From: Clostridia bacterium
GTDB lineage: Bacteria > Bacillota_A > Clostridia > Christensenellales > Aristaeellaceae
Reading direction: 5' to 3'
NCBI GenBank assembly: GCA_017430945.1
Contig: JAFRMB010000050.1
Location: 1-21,477 of the forward strand
Length of the DNA: 21,477 nucleotides
Both the position numbers and the translations under genes were made by a program. Shown here in pieces: positions 7,622 through 15,271 of the stretch. How positions within the stretch are numbered: the first letter of the stretch is position 1; the number at the start of each line of letters is the position of its first letter. The notes beneath the pieces were generated by a model. It saw only the letters and a list, made by a program, of their open reading frames with translations, searched no databases and had not been told where the DNA came from.

Positions 7622-8812
7622 CTAATGGAACCGCCTGTGCCACGGGCGGATGCAGGCAAAACACAGCACGGCGCCGACGGCTGCGATCGCCATCCAAAGC
7701 CTAAGGGTCACGGGCCAGCCGTAATGCTCCGTTACGCTTGCGATGCCGTACGTGGATATGGCGCTTCCGATGTAGGTGCATGCGTTCAGTGCGCCGGAAA
7801 CGGTCGATACGGCTCCGGTATCCCGATAAAACGCAGGGACCATCGATATGAGCAGATGGTTCACCCCGTGCATGCATCCGGTGAGTACAGCAAGTCCGAC
7901 CACGGATACGACGGCAGAGTGCCCGGATGCCATGATCACCGATCCCGCGGCAGCCACGCCGACTGAAAACATGCCGGCTGCACAGGCGACCGGGTCGGTA
8001 TGTATGTTGTAGATGCGCGCAGCGACCTGTACACATCCGATGCCGAACAGCGGCAGCAGCACGCCTGTCATGATCGACACGCTGTTGCTGAGCGCGAATG
8101 TATCAGACACAAAGCTGGGCAGCCAGGTCGTTACACCGTCGCGCAGCATGCCCTGCATCGCGATCGCCAGCATGATGGCTATGACCAAAGGATTCAGGAG
8201 CACCGAGATCCCGCCGCCCTTCGGGCGCGTGACCGAGGTTCCGATCCTGGGGCAATGCTCTCGCCAGACCTTTGCGGTGATCAGTGCGCAAAGCGCAGAA
8301 AGGAAGAATACCCAGCGCCAGCTTGCACGGATCAGCAGAGGAACCGTCAGATAGACCAGGATCGTTCCGATGGACGAACCCAATGCCACGATGACCATGC
8401 CACGGCTGTACGTCTTTTCATCCAAAAGGCTGACCATCAGTCGTATGAGCGGCGGCCACATGAGCGACTGGGCAAAGCCGTTGATGAACCAGACGATCGC
8501 CATCTGCCAGGGACGCGCACATACAGCCATGAGCGCGTTCATCGAGCCGGTGAGTATGAGCCCGGCAAAGACCAATCGCCGCGGCTGGAGCCTGTCTCCG
8601 AACCAGCCGCTCAGCAGCTGTCCAGCGCCGTATGTGATAAAGCTGCCAGTCAGGGCGACGGCAAGTCGGGATGGTGAGAAACCTGTATCCTGGACGATCG
8701 CCAGCACAGACGCACCAAGATTGACTCTGGCGATGTAGGAGACCATATAGACCAGCGTGCACAGCGCGCACAATCCGCGCGCGCTGATCTTCACGCCATG
8801 CGCTGCTTCCAA
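7622..8812 (-). CDS. MFS transporter, OPA-like (organophosphate antiporter-type)
   Basis: This 396-residue protein looks like a 12-helix major facilitator. The N-terminal half shows YMVSYIARVNLG, then SGWFGDRLQPRRLVFAG, the helix 2-3 loop signature (G-x-x-x-D-R), then WFINGFAQSLMWPPLIRLM. The last stretch resembles the GlpT/UhpT group (compare GWFQGMGWPP of GlpT), so organophosphate exchange is plausible but not proven. The start is uncertain: TTG at 8812 has GGAG 10 bases upstream, and GTG six codons later is an alternative. It lies 41 bases after a phosphodiesterase gene, which fits import of, or growth on, a phosphate ester. The gene is chromosomal in character with no sign of transfer. 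Confidence 0.82.
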   Translation of the reverse strand: MEAAHGVKISARGLCALCTLVYMVSYIARVNLGASVLAIVQDTGFSPSRLAVALTGSFITYGAGQLLSGWFGDRLQPRRLVFAGLILTGSMNALMAVCARPWQMAIVWFINGFAQSLMWPPLIRLMVSLLDEKTYSRGMVIVALGSSIGTILVYLTVPLLIRASWRWVFFLSALCALITAKVWREHCPRIGTSVTRPKGGGISVLLNPLVIAIMLAIAMQGMLRDGVTTWLPSFVSDTFALSNSVSIMTGVLLPLFGIGCVQVAARIYNIHTDPVACAAGMFSVGVAAAGSVIMASGHSAVVSVVGLAVLTGCMHGVNHLLISMVPAFYRDTGAVSTVSGALNACTYIGSAISTYGIASVTEHYGWPVTLRLWMAIAAVGAVLCFACIRPWHRRFH

Positions 8813-8853
8813 CGCAGATCATCTCCAGTTCAGCAATTTATACGATGCAGAGA

Positions 8854-9624
8854 TCATTTGATCACTTTGCCTTCCCATTCGCGCACCGCCGTGACCCCGA
8901 GCAGGTCCGAAATGGTCGGCGCGATATCCAGGATCGACGCACCCTGCAGCTTGCTTCCGGGCGCGAACCGCTTGCCCCTGCAGATGATCGGGATGGTCAT
9001 GTCCTCAGGGACATCGTCACCGTGATTGCGGCCATGTCCGCCGTGATCCGCCGTGACGATGATCGTATCGTCCGGTGCAGCCTGTTGGCATACCCGCTCG
9101 ATACAATCGAATGCGGTGTGGATGGTGCTCAGATATCGCTCGCCCATCCATCCGTAGTCGTGCCCGGCGTAATCCGTCTCACCAAGGTACAGGAAGGTGA
9201 AGTCCGGCTCGTTTTCCTTCAGCTCGATCAGCGCGGCATCGGTGAGCCGGACATCCGCGCCGCTCTCGAAATGCTGGCTGATGAAGAGGCTGCGGCTCAA
9301 ATGTCCGGGCCTTGAGAGGTCCCTCAATTCCTCCCAAGAGTAGAACATCGAGCATCTCTTCCCCGCACTGTCCAGGCGTTCGAACAGACCTTCGATGGGT
9401 CTGGCTTGCGGAACATAGGTGTTGGTCACCACGCCATGGCGATCCGGAACGACACCATAGAAGAGCGACACGTGACAAGGCAGCGTCACCGGAGGAAACA
9501 CCGTTTGCGCGTCCAGCGCAGATGCCGACTGATCCAGGAGCGTTTTTACAAATGGATGTCCACAGGCGAGCATGCCGTCCGGCCGCATGCCGTCAACCAG
9601 TATGAGTATGACTCTGTCTTTCAT
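8854..9624 (-). CDS. Alkaline phosphatase-superfamily phosphodiesterase / nucleotide pyrophosphatase
   Basis: This 256-residue hydrolase would cleave a phosphodiester, pyrophosphate or phosphomonoester using two metal ions. Metal and catalytic residues of the alkaline phosphatase superfamily are in order: D11 (LVDGMRPDG), nucleophile T47 in FPPVTLPCH, D151 and H155 in ETDYAGHDYGW, D193-H194 in TADHGGHG, and H201. There is no signal peptide, so it is probably cytoplasmic, unlike many secreted relatives, and it is shorter than typical. ATG 9624 follows a GGGGGGAT ribosome binding site. The frame is open to 9681, but that adds an unlikely Arg/Tyr-rich stretch. It is the first gene of the operon with the MFS transporter and GNAT genes. 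The substrate is unknown. Confidence 0.85.
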   Translation of the reverse strand: MKDRVILILVDGMRPDGMLACGHPFVKTLLDQSASALDAQTVFPPVTLPCHVSLFYGVVPDRHGVVTNTYVPQARPIEGLFERLDSAGKRCSMFYSWEELRDLSRPGHLSRSLFISQHFESGADVRLTDAALIELKENEPDFTFLYLGETDYAGHDYGWMGERYLSTIHTAFDCIERVCQQAAPDDTIIVTADHGGHGRNHGDDVPEDMTIPIICRGKRFAPGSKLQGASILDIAPTISDLLGVTAVREWEGKVIK

Positions 9625-9716
9625 CTTGTAATCCCCCCGTTCGTAGAATCTACCGCGGCGTTCATACATCCGCATCGTCATCGGTCTTCATGGGCAGCTA
9701 CTTTATGTACAGGTTG

Positions 9717-9745
9717 ATTCTACCACATTTGCGACCGTAAAACAA
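9717..9745 (-). promoter_or_regulatory. Promoter of the phosphodiesterase-MFS-GNAT operon
   Basis: On the minus strand TTGTTT (9745-9740) and TAGAAT (9722-9717) are 17 bases apart, and TG precedes the -10 box by one base (extended -10). It is divergent from the promoter at 9826-9854. Between the two is about 80 bases with no other feature seen. Confidence 0.7.
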
Positions 9746-9825
9746 GACCGAAATGGGTTTTCAAATAAACTATTCGAACCGTGAATGTGGCTCCGAGCAC
9801 GCCTGTATATTACGATCGCACCGAA

Positions 9826-9854
9826 TTGACATGCCTTCGCGGTCGTGGTAGAAT
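9826..9854 (+). promoter_or_regulatory. Promoter of the TPR-DUF4037 gene pair
   Basis: A perfect TTGACA at 9826-9831 lies 17 bases from TAGAAT at 9849-9854, with TG one base before the -10 box. The ten bases GTGGTAGAAT are identical to those at the divergent promoter on the other strand. Confidence 0.85.
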
Positions 9855-9861
9855 ATCGATA

Positions 9862-9879
9862 CCGATCCCCGAGGATCGG
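9862..9879 (+). other. Leader hairpin at the 5' end of the TPR transcript
   Basis: CCGATCC (9862-9868) and GGATCGG (9873-9879) form a 7-bp stem with a 4-base loop, starting about at the predicted transcription start. It could stabilise the 5' end. No riboswitch class is recognisable in 9862-9945. Confidence 0.4.
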
Positions 9880-9945
9880 GCAATAGCGTATCGGCACTCT
9901 TCGCGTCATCTGGGCCGCATCGCGCACTTTTCGAGGAGGTTTATC

Positions 9946-10743
9946 GTGGTCTCCTGGCTGTCGTCTGAGGATGCAGATCTTGCACAGGGAGTGATCACGC
10001 CCGTGCCCCAGCAGCGCATCCGTGAAAAGCTGGATCAGTATATGAGCCGTCGCGACTACGCCGCCGTCGAACGGCATCTTCTCTACTGGCTGGAAGAAGC
10101 CAGGCAGGGACACGATCTTCGCGGCGAGCTGATGATCCGCAATGAGATGATCGGCCACTATCGCAAGACCGGCGACAGGGAAAGCGCATTGGCATCGGCG
10201 AATGCAGCGCTCGACCTGCTGGACGCCCTGGGGTTTTCCGGCACTGTCAGCGCGGGCACGACATATGTCAACGTCGCAACAGCCATGTGTGCCTTTGACA
10301 TGCATACGGACGCGCTGCCGCTATTCGAAAAAGCAAAGGCCGTATATGAAGCCGGAGATACAGAACCGCAGCTGTTGGGCGGGCTCTATAACAATATGGC
10401 GCTGGCCTGTGCGTCCACAGGCCGCTATGATGAAGCATATACGCTGTTCGACCGCGCGATGGCGTGCATGAAAGACGTCCGCAACGGCGTGCTCGAGCAG
10501 GCCATCACCTGTCTGAACCGTGCGGATTGCGTGGCGGCTGAGTCAGGGCCGGAGGCCTCTGAAGCGCGCGTATATGCACTCTTGGATCAGGCATCCGAGC
10601 TGCTTTCGACACCCGGCGTGCCGCATGACGGATACTATGCCTTCGTGTGCGAGAAGTGCGCGCCGGTATTTGAATACTACGGCTATTTCCTCGATGCGGA
10701 ACATCTGAAGCGGGAGGCCGAGCGCATCTATGAAGGGACTTGA
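9946..10743 (+). CDS. TPR-repeat protein
   Basis: This 265-residue, all-helical-looking protein has a tetratricopeptide core at about residues 65-180. Repeat-like units are NEMIGHYRKTGDRESALASANAALDLL..., VNVATAMCAFDMHTDALPLFEKAKAVYE and NNMALACASTGRYDEAYTLFDRAMACM, each with the small-residue and Tyr/Ala pattern of TPR helices. TPRs bind peptides or partner proteins, so it may be a scaffold for the DUF4037 protein, whose gene overlaps its 3' end. The GTG at 9946 is fixed by GAGGAGG at 9933-9939. No signal peptide or membrane segment is visible, and no helix-turn-helix domain, so it is not an obvious regulator. Confidence 0.8.
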   Translation: MVSWLSSEDADLAQGVITPVPQQRIREKLDQYMSRRDYAAVERHLLYWLEEARQGHDLRGELMIRNEMIGHYRKTGDRESALASANAALDLLDALGFSGTVSAGTTYVNVATAMCAFDMHTDALPLFEKAKAVYEAGDTEPQLLGGLYNNMALACASTGRYDEAYTLFDRAMACMKDVRNGVLEQAITCLNRADCVAAESGPEASEARVYALLDQASELLSTPGVPHDGYYAFVCEKCAPVFEYYGYFLDAEHLKREAERIYEGT

Positions 10744-11671
10744 TATCTCACGGGCATATTGGGAACAGCAAGGTCTCCCCATGCTGCGCGAACGGTTCCC
10801 CGATCTCTTGCCGCACCTCTCCGCTGGCCTGTTCGGCAGGGGCTCAGAGTGCTTCGGCTACGACGACGCAACGTCGCAGGATCATGACTTCGAACCGGGC
10901 TTCATGCTGCTCCTGCCCGATGAAGACGTGCTGGACAGGCGCACGGCCTTCTTGCTCGAGCGTGCATATGCAAAGCTGCCACGCGCGTTCATGGGGCTGC
11001 GCCGCAGCCTGACGACGCCAGTCGGGGGCGCTCGCCGAGGAGTGCTTCGGCTGTCTGAAGTGTTGTCGGATCTGATCGGTTCGTCGGACGGATGCCTGTC
11101 TTTGGGCCAGTGGCTCTCGCTGCCGGAACACGCGCTGGCCGAGGCGGTCAACGGCGAAGTCTTTTATGACGGAAACGGCGCACTGGGCCACATCCGCGCG
11201 GGCCTTGCGTACTATCCCGAGGACGTGCGCCGAAAAAAGCTCGCAGGGCAGCTCCTGCTGATGGCGCAGGCCGGCCAGTACAACTACGGCCGTTGCCTGA
11301 AGCACGGTGAGACCGGCGCCGCGCAGCTGGCTTGCATCGATTTTGCCCGGAGCGCGATGCACGTCATCTTCCTGCTGAACCGCGTCTACATGCCCTATTA
11401 CAAGTGGAGCTTCCGAGCCATGCGGGCGCTGCCGGAGCTGGATCTGCTGGCAGAGCTCCTGGAATATCTGATCTCGACGGACAATGAAAGTGCCATGGCT
11501 GAAGCCAAGCAGGATGTGATCGAAGGCATCTGCTCTGACGTGATCGACGCGCTGAAGCGTCAGGCGCTCTCCTCCGTCGATCATGACGACCTCGAGAAGC
11601 ACGCTTATTCAGTCAACGACGGCATTGCGGATGCCGCGCTGCGCAATGCGCACGTACTATCGGCTGTGTGA
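10730..11671 (+). CDS. DUF4037 domain-containing protein (nucleotidyltransferase fold)
   Basis: This 313-residue protein carries the nucleotidyltransferase-like motif GLFGRGSECFGYDDATSQDH (about 33-52): a Gly-Ser pair (38-39) followed by D51-H-D53, compatible with the GS...D-x-D metal site of this fold. The rest matches DUF4037, including the QWLSLPEHALAEAVNGEVFYD stretch and an all-helical C-terminal part. No reaction is established; nucleotide transfer to a protein, RNA or small molecule is possible. Its ATG lies inside the last codons of the TPR gene (14-base overlap), so translation is probably coupled. GGGAGG lies 12 bases upstream, a rather long spacing. No terminator follows; transcription may run on into nrdG 69 bases later. 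Confidence 0.85.
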   Translation: MKGLDISRAYWEQQGLPMLRERFPDLLPHLSAGLFGRGSECFGYDDATSQDHDFEPGFMLLLPDEDVLDRRTAFLLERAYAKLPRAFMGLRRSLTTPVGGARRGVLRLSEVLSDLIGSSDGCLSLGQWLSLPEHALAEAVNGEVFYDGNGALGHIRAGLAYYPEDVRRKKLAGQLLLMAQAGQYNYGRCLKHGETGAAQLACIDFARSAMHVIFLLNRVYMPYYKWSFRAMRALPELDLLAELLEYLISTDNESAMAEAKQDVIEGICSDVIDALKRQALSSVDHDDLEKHAYSVNDGIADAALRNAHVLSAV

Positions 11672-11700
11672 TATCTGCCAAGGCCATCTTCATCCTTCAG

Positions 11701-11717
11701 GATCCCGTTCCGGGATC
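11701..11717 (+). other. Small hairpin between DUF4037 gene and nrdG
   Basis: GATCCC and GGGATC form a 6-bp stem with a 5-base loop in the 69-base gap. There is no T-tract, so it is unlikely to terminate. No promoter hexamers are convincing in this gap. Confidence 0.3.
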
Positions 11718-11740
11718 ATGACAAATGAAAGGAACAGCTT

Positions 11741-12433
11741 ATGCTCATACACGGACTTCAGAAGATGACGCTCCTTGATTTCCCCGGACGCGTCGCCTGT
11801 ACGGTGTTCCTGGGTGGATGCGACTATCGCTGCCCATTCTGTCACAACTATGAGCTCGTCGACGGAACACTTCCGCCGGCCATGGATGACGACGCGCTCT
11901 TCACCTTCCTTCAGAAACGCACCGGACTTCTCGACGGCGTCGCGATAACGGGCGGCGAACCATGCCTCCATCCTGACCTGCCACAACTCATTCGCCGCAT
12001 CCACGATATGGGCTTTGCCGTCAAGCTGGACACCAACGGCGCACACCCAGATATGCTCAGGACCCTCATCGGCGAAGGTCTCGTAGAGTATGTCGCCATG
12101 GACATCAAAAACAGCCCGGATAAGTATGCCATGACGGTCGGGCTCTCTTCCGTCGATCTTGCGCCTGTGCGCGAGAGCGTGCGCATCCTCCTTGATGGGG
12201 CTGTCGACTGTGAATTCCGGACGACCGTGGTCGATGAGCTCCACGAAGTATGCGATTTTGAAGCCATCGGCGCCTGGATCGCAGGAGCGAAGAAGTATTT
12301 CCTTCAGGTGTTTTCAGATCGAGACACCGTGCCATATGGAAATCTTCACGCCCCGAGCAGGGAAAAGCTCGACGAATGCCTTCGGATCGCGCGTCTCACG
12401 ATACCGCAGAGCGCCCTTCGCGGCGTCGACTGA
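11741..12433 (+). CDS. nrdG: Anaerobic ribonucleoside-triphosphate reductase activating protein (radical SAM)
   Basis: This 230-residue radical SAM enzyme uses a 4Fe-4S cluster to split S-adenosylmethionine and place the glycyl radical on NrdD. The cluster cysteines are in CDYRCPFC (C-x3-C-x2-C, about residues 27-34), and AITGGEPCLHPDL (about 68-80) is the SAM-binding GGE motif. The opening LIHGLQKMTLLDFPGRVACTVFLGGC is typical of clostridial NrdG-like activases, which are often longer than the roughly 155-residue E. coli type. AAAGGAA at 11728-11734 supports the ATG. It lies upstream of nrdD, the reverse of the common nrdD-nrdG order, and is separated from it by 216 bases carrying a promoter. 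A pyruvate-formate-lyase activase is the main alternative, but the adjacent nrdD argues for NrdG. Confidence 0.88.
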   Translation: MLIHGLQKMTLLDFPGRVACTVFLGGCDYRCPFCHNYELVDGTLPPAMDDDALFTFLQKRTGLLDGVAITGGEPCLHPDLPQLIRRIHDMGFAVKLDTNGAHPDMLRTLIGEGLVEYVAMDIKNSPDKYAMTVGLSSVDLAPVRESVRILLDGAVDCEFRTTVVDELHEVCDFEAIGAWIAGAKKYFLQVFSDRDTVPYGNLHAPSREKLDECLRIARLTIPQSALRGVD

Positions 12434-12525
12434 AGCCGTCACAATCAAGGCTTCCATGTCCTGTCACAATATTGTCAAAAGAAAATATCCAAATAATAAT
12501 CTATGAAGTTTTCGTCATAGGTTGA

Positions 12526-12541
12526 ACACAATATATTGATG
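12526..12541. promoter_or_regulatory. NrdR-like box 1 upstream of nrdD
   Basis: ACACAATATATTGATG closely matches the NrdR operator consensus ACACWATATWTWGTGT, with 13 of 16 positions fitting. It lies just upstream of the nrdD -35 box. Confidence 0.7.
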
Positions 12542-12550
12542 TGAAAACGG

Positions 12551-12579
12551 TTGACATACCCCATATTTTGTGGTACTTT
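12551..12579 (+). promoter_or_regulatory. Promoter of nrdD
   Basis: A perfect TTGACA lies at 12551-12556 and TACTTT at 12574-12579, 17 bases apart. The -10 match is only partial. The second NrdR-like box fills the spacer, so a bound repressor would block RNA polymerase. The leader to the ATG is about 64 bases. Confidence 0.65.
12558..12573. promoter_or_regulatory. NrdR-like box 2 inside the nrdD promoter
   Basis: ACCCCATATTTTGTGG fits 13 of 16 positions of the NrdR consensus. It starts exactly 32 bases after box 1, three helical turns. This paired spacing is typical of NrdR sites upstream of ribonucleotide reductase genes. Confidence 0.7.
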
Positions 12580-12649
12580 AGATGCGTTCGATCAGTCAGC
12601 GAGACGATCGCAACGTATCAATATGATCCACGATGAGGGGGATTTTTTA

Positions 12650-15148
12650 ATGTACAGAGTTGTCAAGCGCGACGGAGCTCTATCTGATTTCGCGATATCC
12701 AAGATCACGGGCGCCATCACAAAGGCTTTCGACGCCACCGGCCGCCAGTATCATCCCAGCGTGATCGAGCTGCTCGCGCTACATGTGACATCTGATTTCG
12801 AGCACAAGATCAAAGACGACAAGATCACCGTCGAAGACATCCAGGACAGCGTTGAAAAAGTGCTGTCCGAATCCGGTTATGCGGATGTCGCCAAGGCGTA
12901 TATCCTGTATCGCAAGCAGCGCGAAAAGGTCCGCAACATCAACTCCACGCTGCTGAATTACAAGGATCTGGTCGACAACTATCTCCAGATCAACAACTGG
13001 CGCGTCAAGGAGAATTCGACGGTCACCTATTCCGTGGGCGGCCTGATCCTTTCGAACTCCGGCGCGATCACCGCGAATTACTGGCTGAGCGAGGTCTATG
13101 ACGAAGAGGTCGCCGAAGCGCACCGCAGCGCGGCGATCCATCTGCACGATCTGTCCATGCTCACCGGCTACTGCGCCGGCTGGAGCCTTAAACAGCTGAT
13201 ACAGGAGGGCCTCGGCGGCGTTCCCGGAAAGATCACCTCATCTCCCGCCAACCATCTCTCCACGCTGTGCAATCAGATGGTCAACTTCCTGGGCATCATG
13301 CAGAACGAATGGGCCGGCGCGCAGGCATTCTCCTCCTTCGATACCTACCTTGCGCCCTTCGTCAAGGTCGACAACCTGTCTCAAAAGGAAGTCAAGCAGT
13401 GCGTCCAGTCATTCATCTATGGCGTGAACACGCCCAGCCGCTGGGGCACCCAGGCGCCGTTCTCCAACGTGACCCTGGACTGGGTGGTCCCCAATGACCT
13501 CAAAAACCTGCCTGCGATCATCGGCGGCAAGGAGATGGATTTCACCTACGGCGACTGCCAGAAGGAAATGGACATGGTGAACAAGGCGTTCATCGAGATC
13601 ATGATCGAAGGCGACGCCAACGGCCGCGGCTTCCAGTATCCGATCCCCACCTACTCGATCACCCGCAACTTCGACTGGTCTGAGACCGAGAACAACAAGC
13701 TGCTGTTCGAGATGACCGCGAAGTACGGCACCCCCTACTTCTCCAACTACATCAATTCGGACATGGAGCCAAGCGACGTTCGTTCCATGTGCTGCCGGCT
13801 GCGCCTGGATCTGCGCGAGCTCAGGAAGAAGTCCGGCGGCTTCTTCGGCAGCGGCGAATCCACCGGTTCTATCGGCGTCGTGACCATCAATATGCCCCGC
13901 ATCGCCTATCTTGCCAAGGACGAGAAGGACTTCTACAAGCGTCTCGACAACCTGATGGACCTCTCCGCACGTTCCCTGAAGACCAAACGCACGGTCATCA
14001 CGAAGCTCCTGGACATGGGCCTCTACCCCTACACCAAGCGCTATCTGGGCCACTTCAACAACCACTTCTCGACCATCGGCCTGATCGGCATGAACGAAGT
14101 TGGGCTTAACGCGAACTGGCTCAGGGAAGACCTCAGCAGCCCGCGCACGCAGGCTTTCACCCGCGACGTCCTGAACCATATGCGCGAGCGGCTCTCCGAC
14201 TATCAGGAGCAGTACGGCGATCTTTACAACCTGGAGGCGACCCCGGCCGAATCCACGACCTATCGCTTCGCCAAGCACGACAGGGAACTCTATCCGGACA
14301 TCATCACCGCCAATATGAACGGAACGCCCTACTACACGAATTCCTCGCACCTTCCCGTTGGCTTCACTGAGGACGTGTTCTCCGCGCTGGATATCCAGGA
14401 CGACCTTCAGACGCTGTATACCTCCGGCACCGTGTTCCACGCCTTCCTGGGTGAGACGCTCCCCGATTGGAAAGCCGCCGCAAACCTGGTGCGGAAGATC
14501 GCCGAGAATTACAAACTGCCCTACTATACCCTGTCTCCGACCTACTCGGTATGTCGCAGTCACGGCTATTTGACCGGCGAACAGTTCACATGCCCCATCT
14601 GCGGACAGAAGACCGAGGTCTACAGCCGCATCACCGGCTACTATCGCCCGGTCCAGAACTGGAACGACGGCAAGGCACAGGAGTTCAAGGATCGCAAGGT
14701 CTATGACATCGGCCACTCCACCCTGAAACACAAGGGTCCGAATCCCGCCGTCACCACCACCTATGCCGACGTGGCCATGGAAGCTGCCTTTGAGCGTCCC
14801 TGCTGTGAACCCGCGCAGCCACTGATGATGCCTGAGACCGACCAGACTGCGCCTGTGTCTGCACCGGCTCCCGCAGCAGAGCCCTCGGCGATCGCCGCCC
14901 CGGCTGCGGCCGGGACCGCCGGCGCCATCCTGTTCAAGACGCCCACCTGTCCCAACTGCAAGGCGGCCATGGCCCTGCTCGACCGTGCCGGTATCGTGTA
15001 CACCGCGGTCAACGCAAATGAGAACAAGGCGCTCGTCGAGCAATACGGTGTCAAACAGGCCCCGACGCTCGTGCTACTCGGAAGCGGCACCTTCGAAAAG
15101 TACCGCGGCGTCAGCGATATCAAAGGATGGCTGATGCGTCGGCAGTAA
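12650..15148 (+). CDS. nrdD: Anaerobic (class III) ribonucleoside-triphosphate reductase with fused C-terminal redoxin domain
   Basis: This 832-residue protein makes deoxyribonucleotides without oxygen. Residues 1-95 are an ATP-cone allosteric domain (MYRVVKRDGALSDFAISKI...). The central barrel follows, with candidate active-site cysteines C175 (GYCAGW) and C381/C382 (RSMCCRLRL). A zinc site C635-x2-H638 / C648-x2-C651 comes before the glycyl radical site, G674 in QNWNDGK. After about residue 715 an Ala/Pro-rich linker (720-756, preceded by C718-C719) leads to a glutaredoxin/thioredoxin-like domain with CPNC at 767-770 and a cis-Pro motif QAPTLV (803-808). Typical NrdD ends shortly after the glycyl loop, so this redoxin is an addition. 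The ATG at 12650 follows GAGGGGG; the upstream frame to 12551 overlaps the promoter. It is probably repressed by NrdR. Confidence 0.95.
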   Translation: MYRVVKRDGALSDFAISKITGAITKAFDATGRQYHPSVIELLALHVTSDFEHKIKDDKITVEDIQDSVEKVLSESGYADVAKAYILYRKQREKVRNINSTLLNYKDLVDNYLQINNWRVKENSTVTYSVGGLILSNSGAITANYWLSEVYDEEVAEAHRSAAIHLHDLSMLTGYCAGWSLKQLIQEGLGGVPGKITSSPANHLSTLCNQMVNFLGIMQNEWAGAQAFSSFDTYLAPFVKVDNLSQKEVKQCVQSFIYGVNTPSRWGTQAPFSNVTLDWVVPNDLKNLPAIIGGKEMDFTYGDCQKEMDMVNKAFIEIMIEGDANGRGFQYPIPTYSITRNFDWSETENNKLLFEMTAKYGTPYFSNYINSDMEPSDVRSMCCRLRLDLRELRKKSGGFFGSGESTGSIGVVTINMPRIAYLAKDEKDFYKRLDNLMDLSARSLKTKRTVITKLLDMGLYPYTKRYLGHFNNHFSTIGLIGMNEVGLNANWLREDLSSPRTQAFTRDVLNHMRERLSDYQEQYGDLYNLEATPAESTTYRFAKHDRELYPDIITANMNGTPYYTNSSHLPVGFTEDVFSALDIQDDLQTLYTSGTVFHAFLGETLPDWKAAANLVRKIAENYKLPYYTLSPTYSVCRSHGYLTGEQFTCPICGQKTEVYSRITGYYRPVQNWNDGKAQEFKDRKVYDIGHSTLKHKGPNPAVTTTYADVAMEAAFERPCCEPAQPLMMPETDQTAPVSAPAPAAEPSAIAAPAAAGTAGAILFKTPTCPNCKAAMALLDRAGIVYTAVNANENKALVEQYGVKQAPTLVLLGSGTFEKYRGVSDIKGWLMRRQ

Positions 15149-15157
15149 GTGATATCG

Positions 15158-15198
15158 GCGGGCTGCCGCGCAGTGAATGCGCAGCAGCCCGCGTTTTT
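15158..15198 (+). terminator. Terminator between nrdD and the thioredoxin-reductase-like gene
   Basis: GCGGGCTGC (15158-15166) pairs with GCAGCCCGC (15184-15192), with a further GCGCA/TGCGC inner stem after a mismatch. TTTTT follows at 15194-15198. The flavoprotein gene downstream therefore gets reduced read-through or its own, unseen, promoter. Confidence 0.82.
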
Positions 15199-15271
15199 GA
15201 TGATCTCATTCCGAAAGAAACGATCCTTAGGATGCCATGCTGCATCCGGACAAATGAAAGAGGTATTAGCC

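Noticed and set aside
13409..15043. Minus-strand open frame of 544 codons opposite nrdD
   Set aside because: NrdD on the plus strand has all its family motifs. The opposite frame shows only repetitive Gly/Val/Leu/His composition and no domain I recognise.
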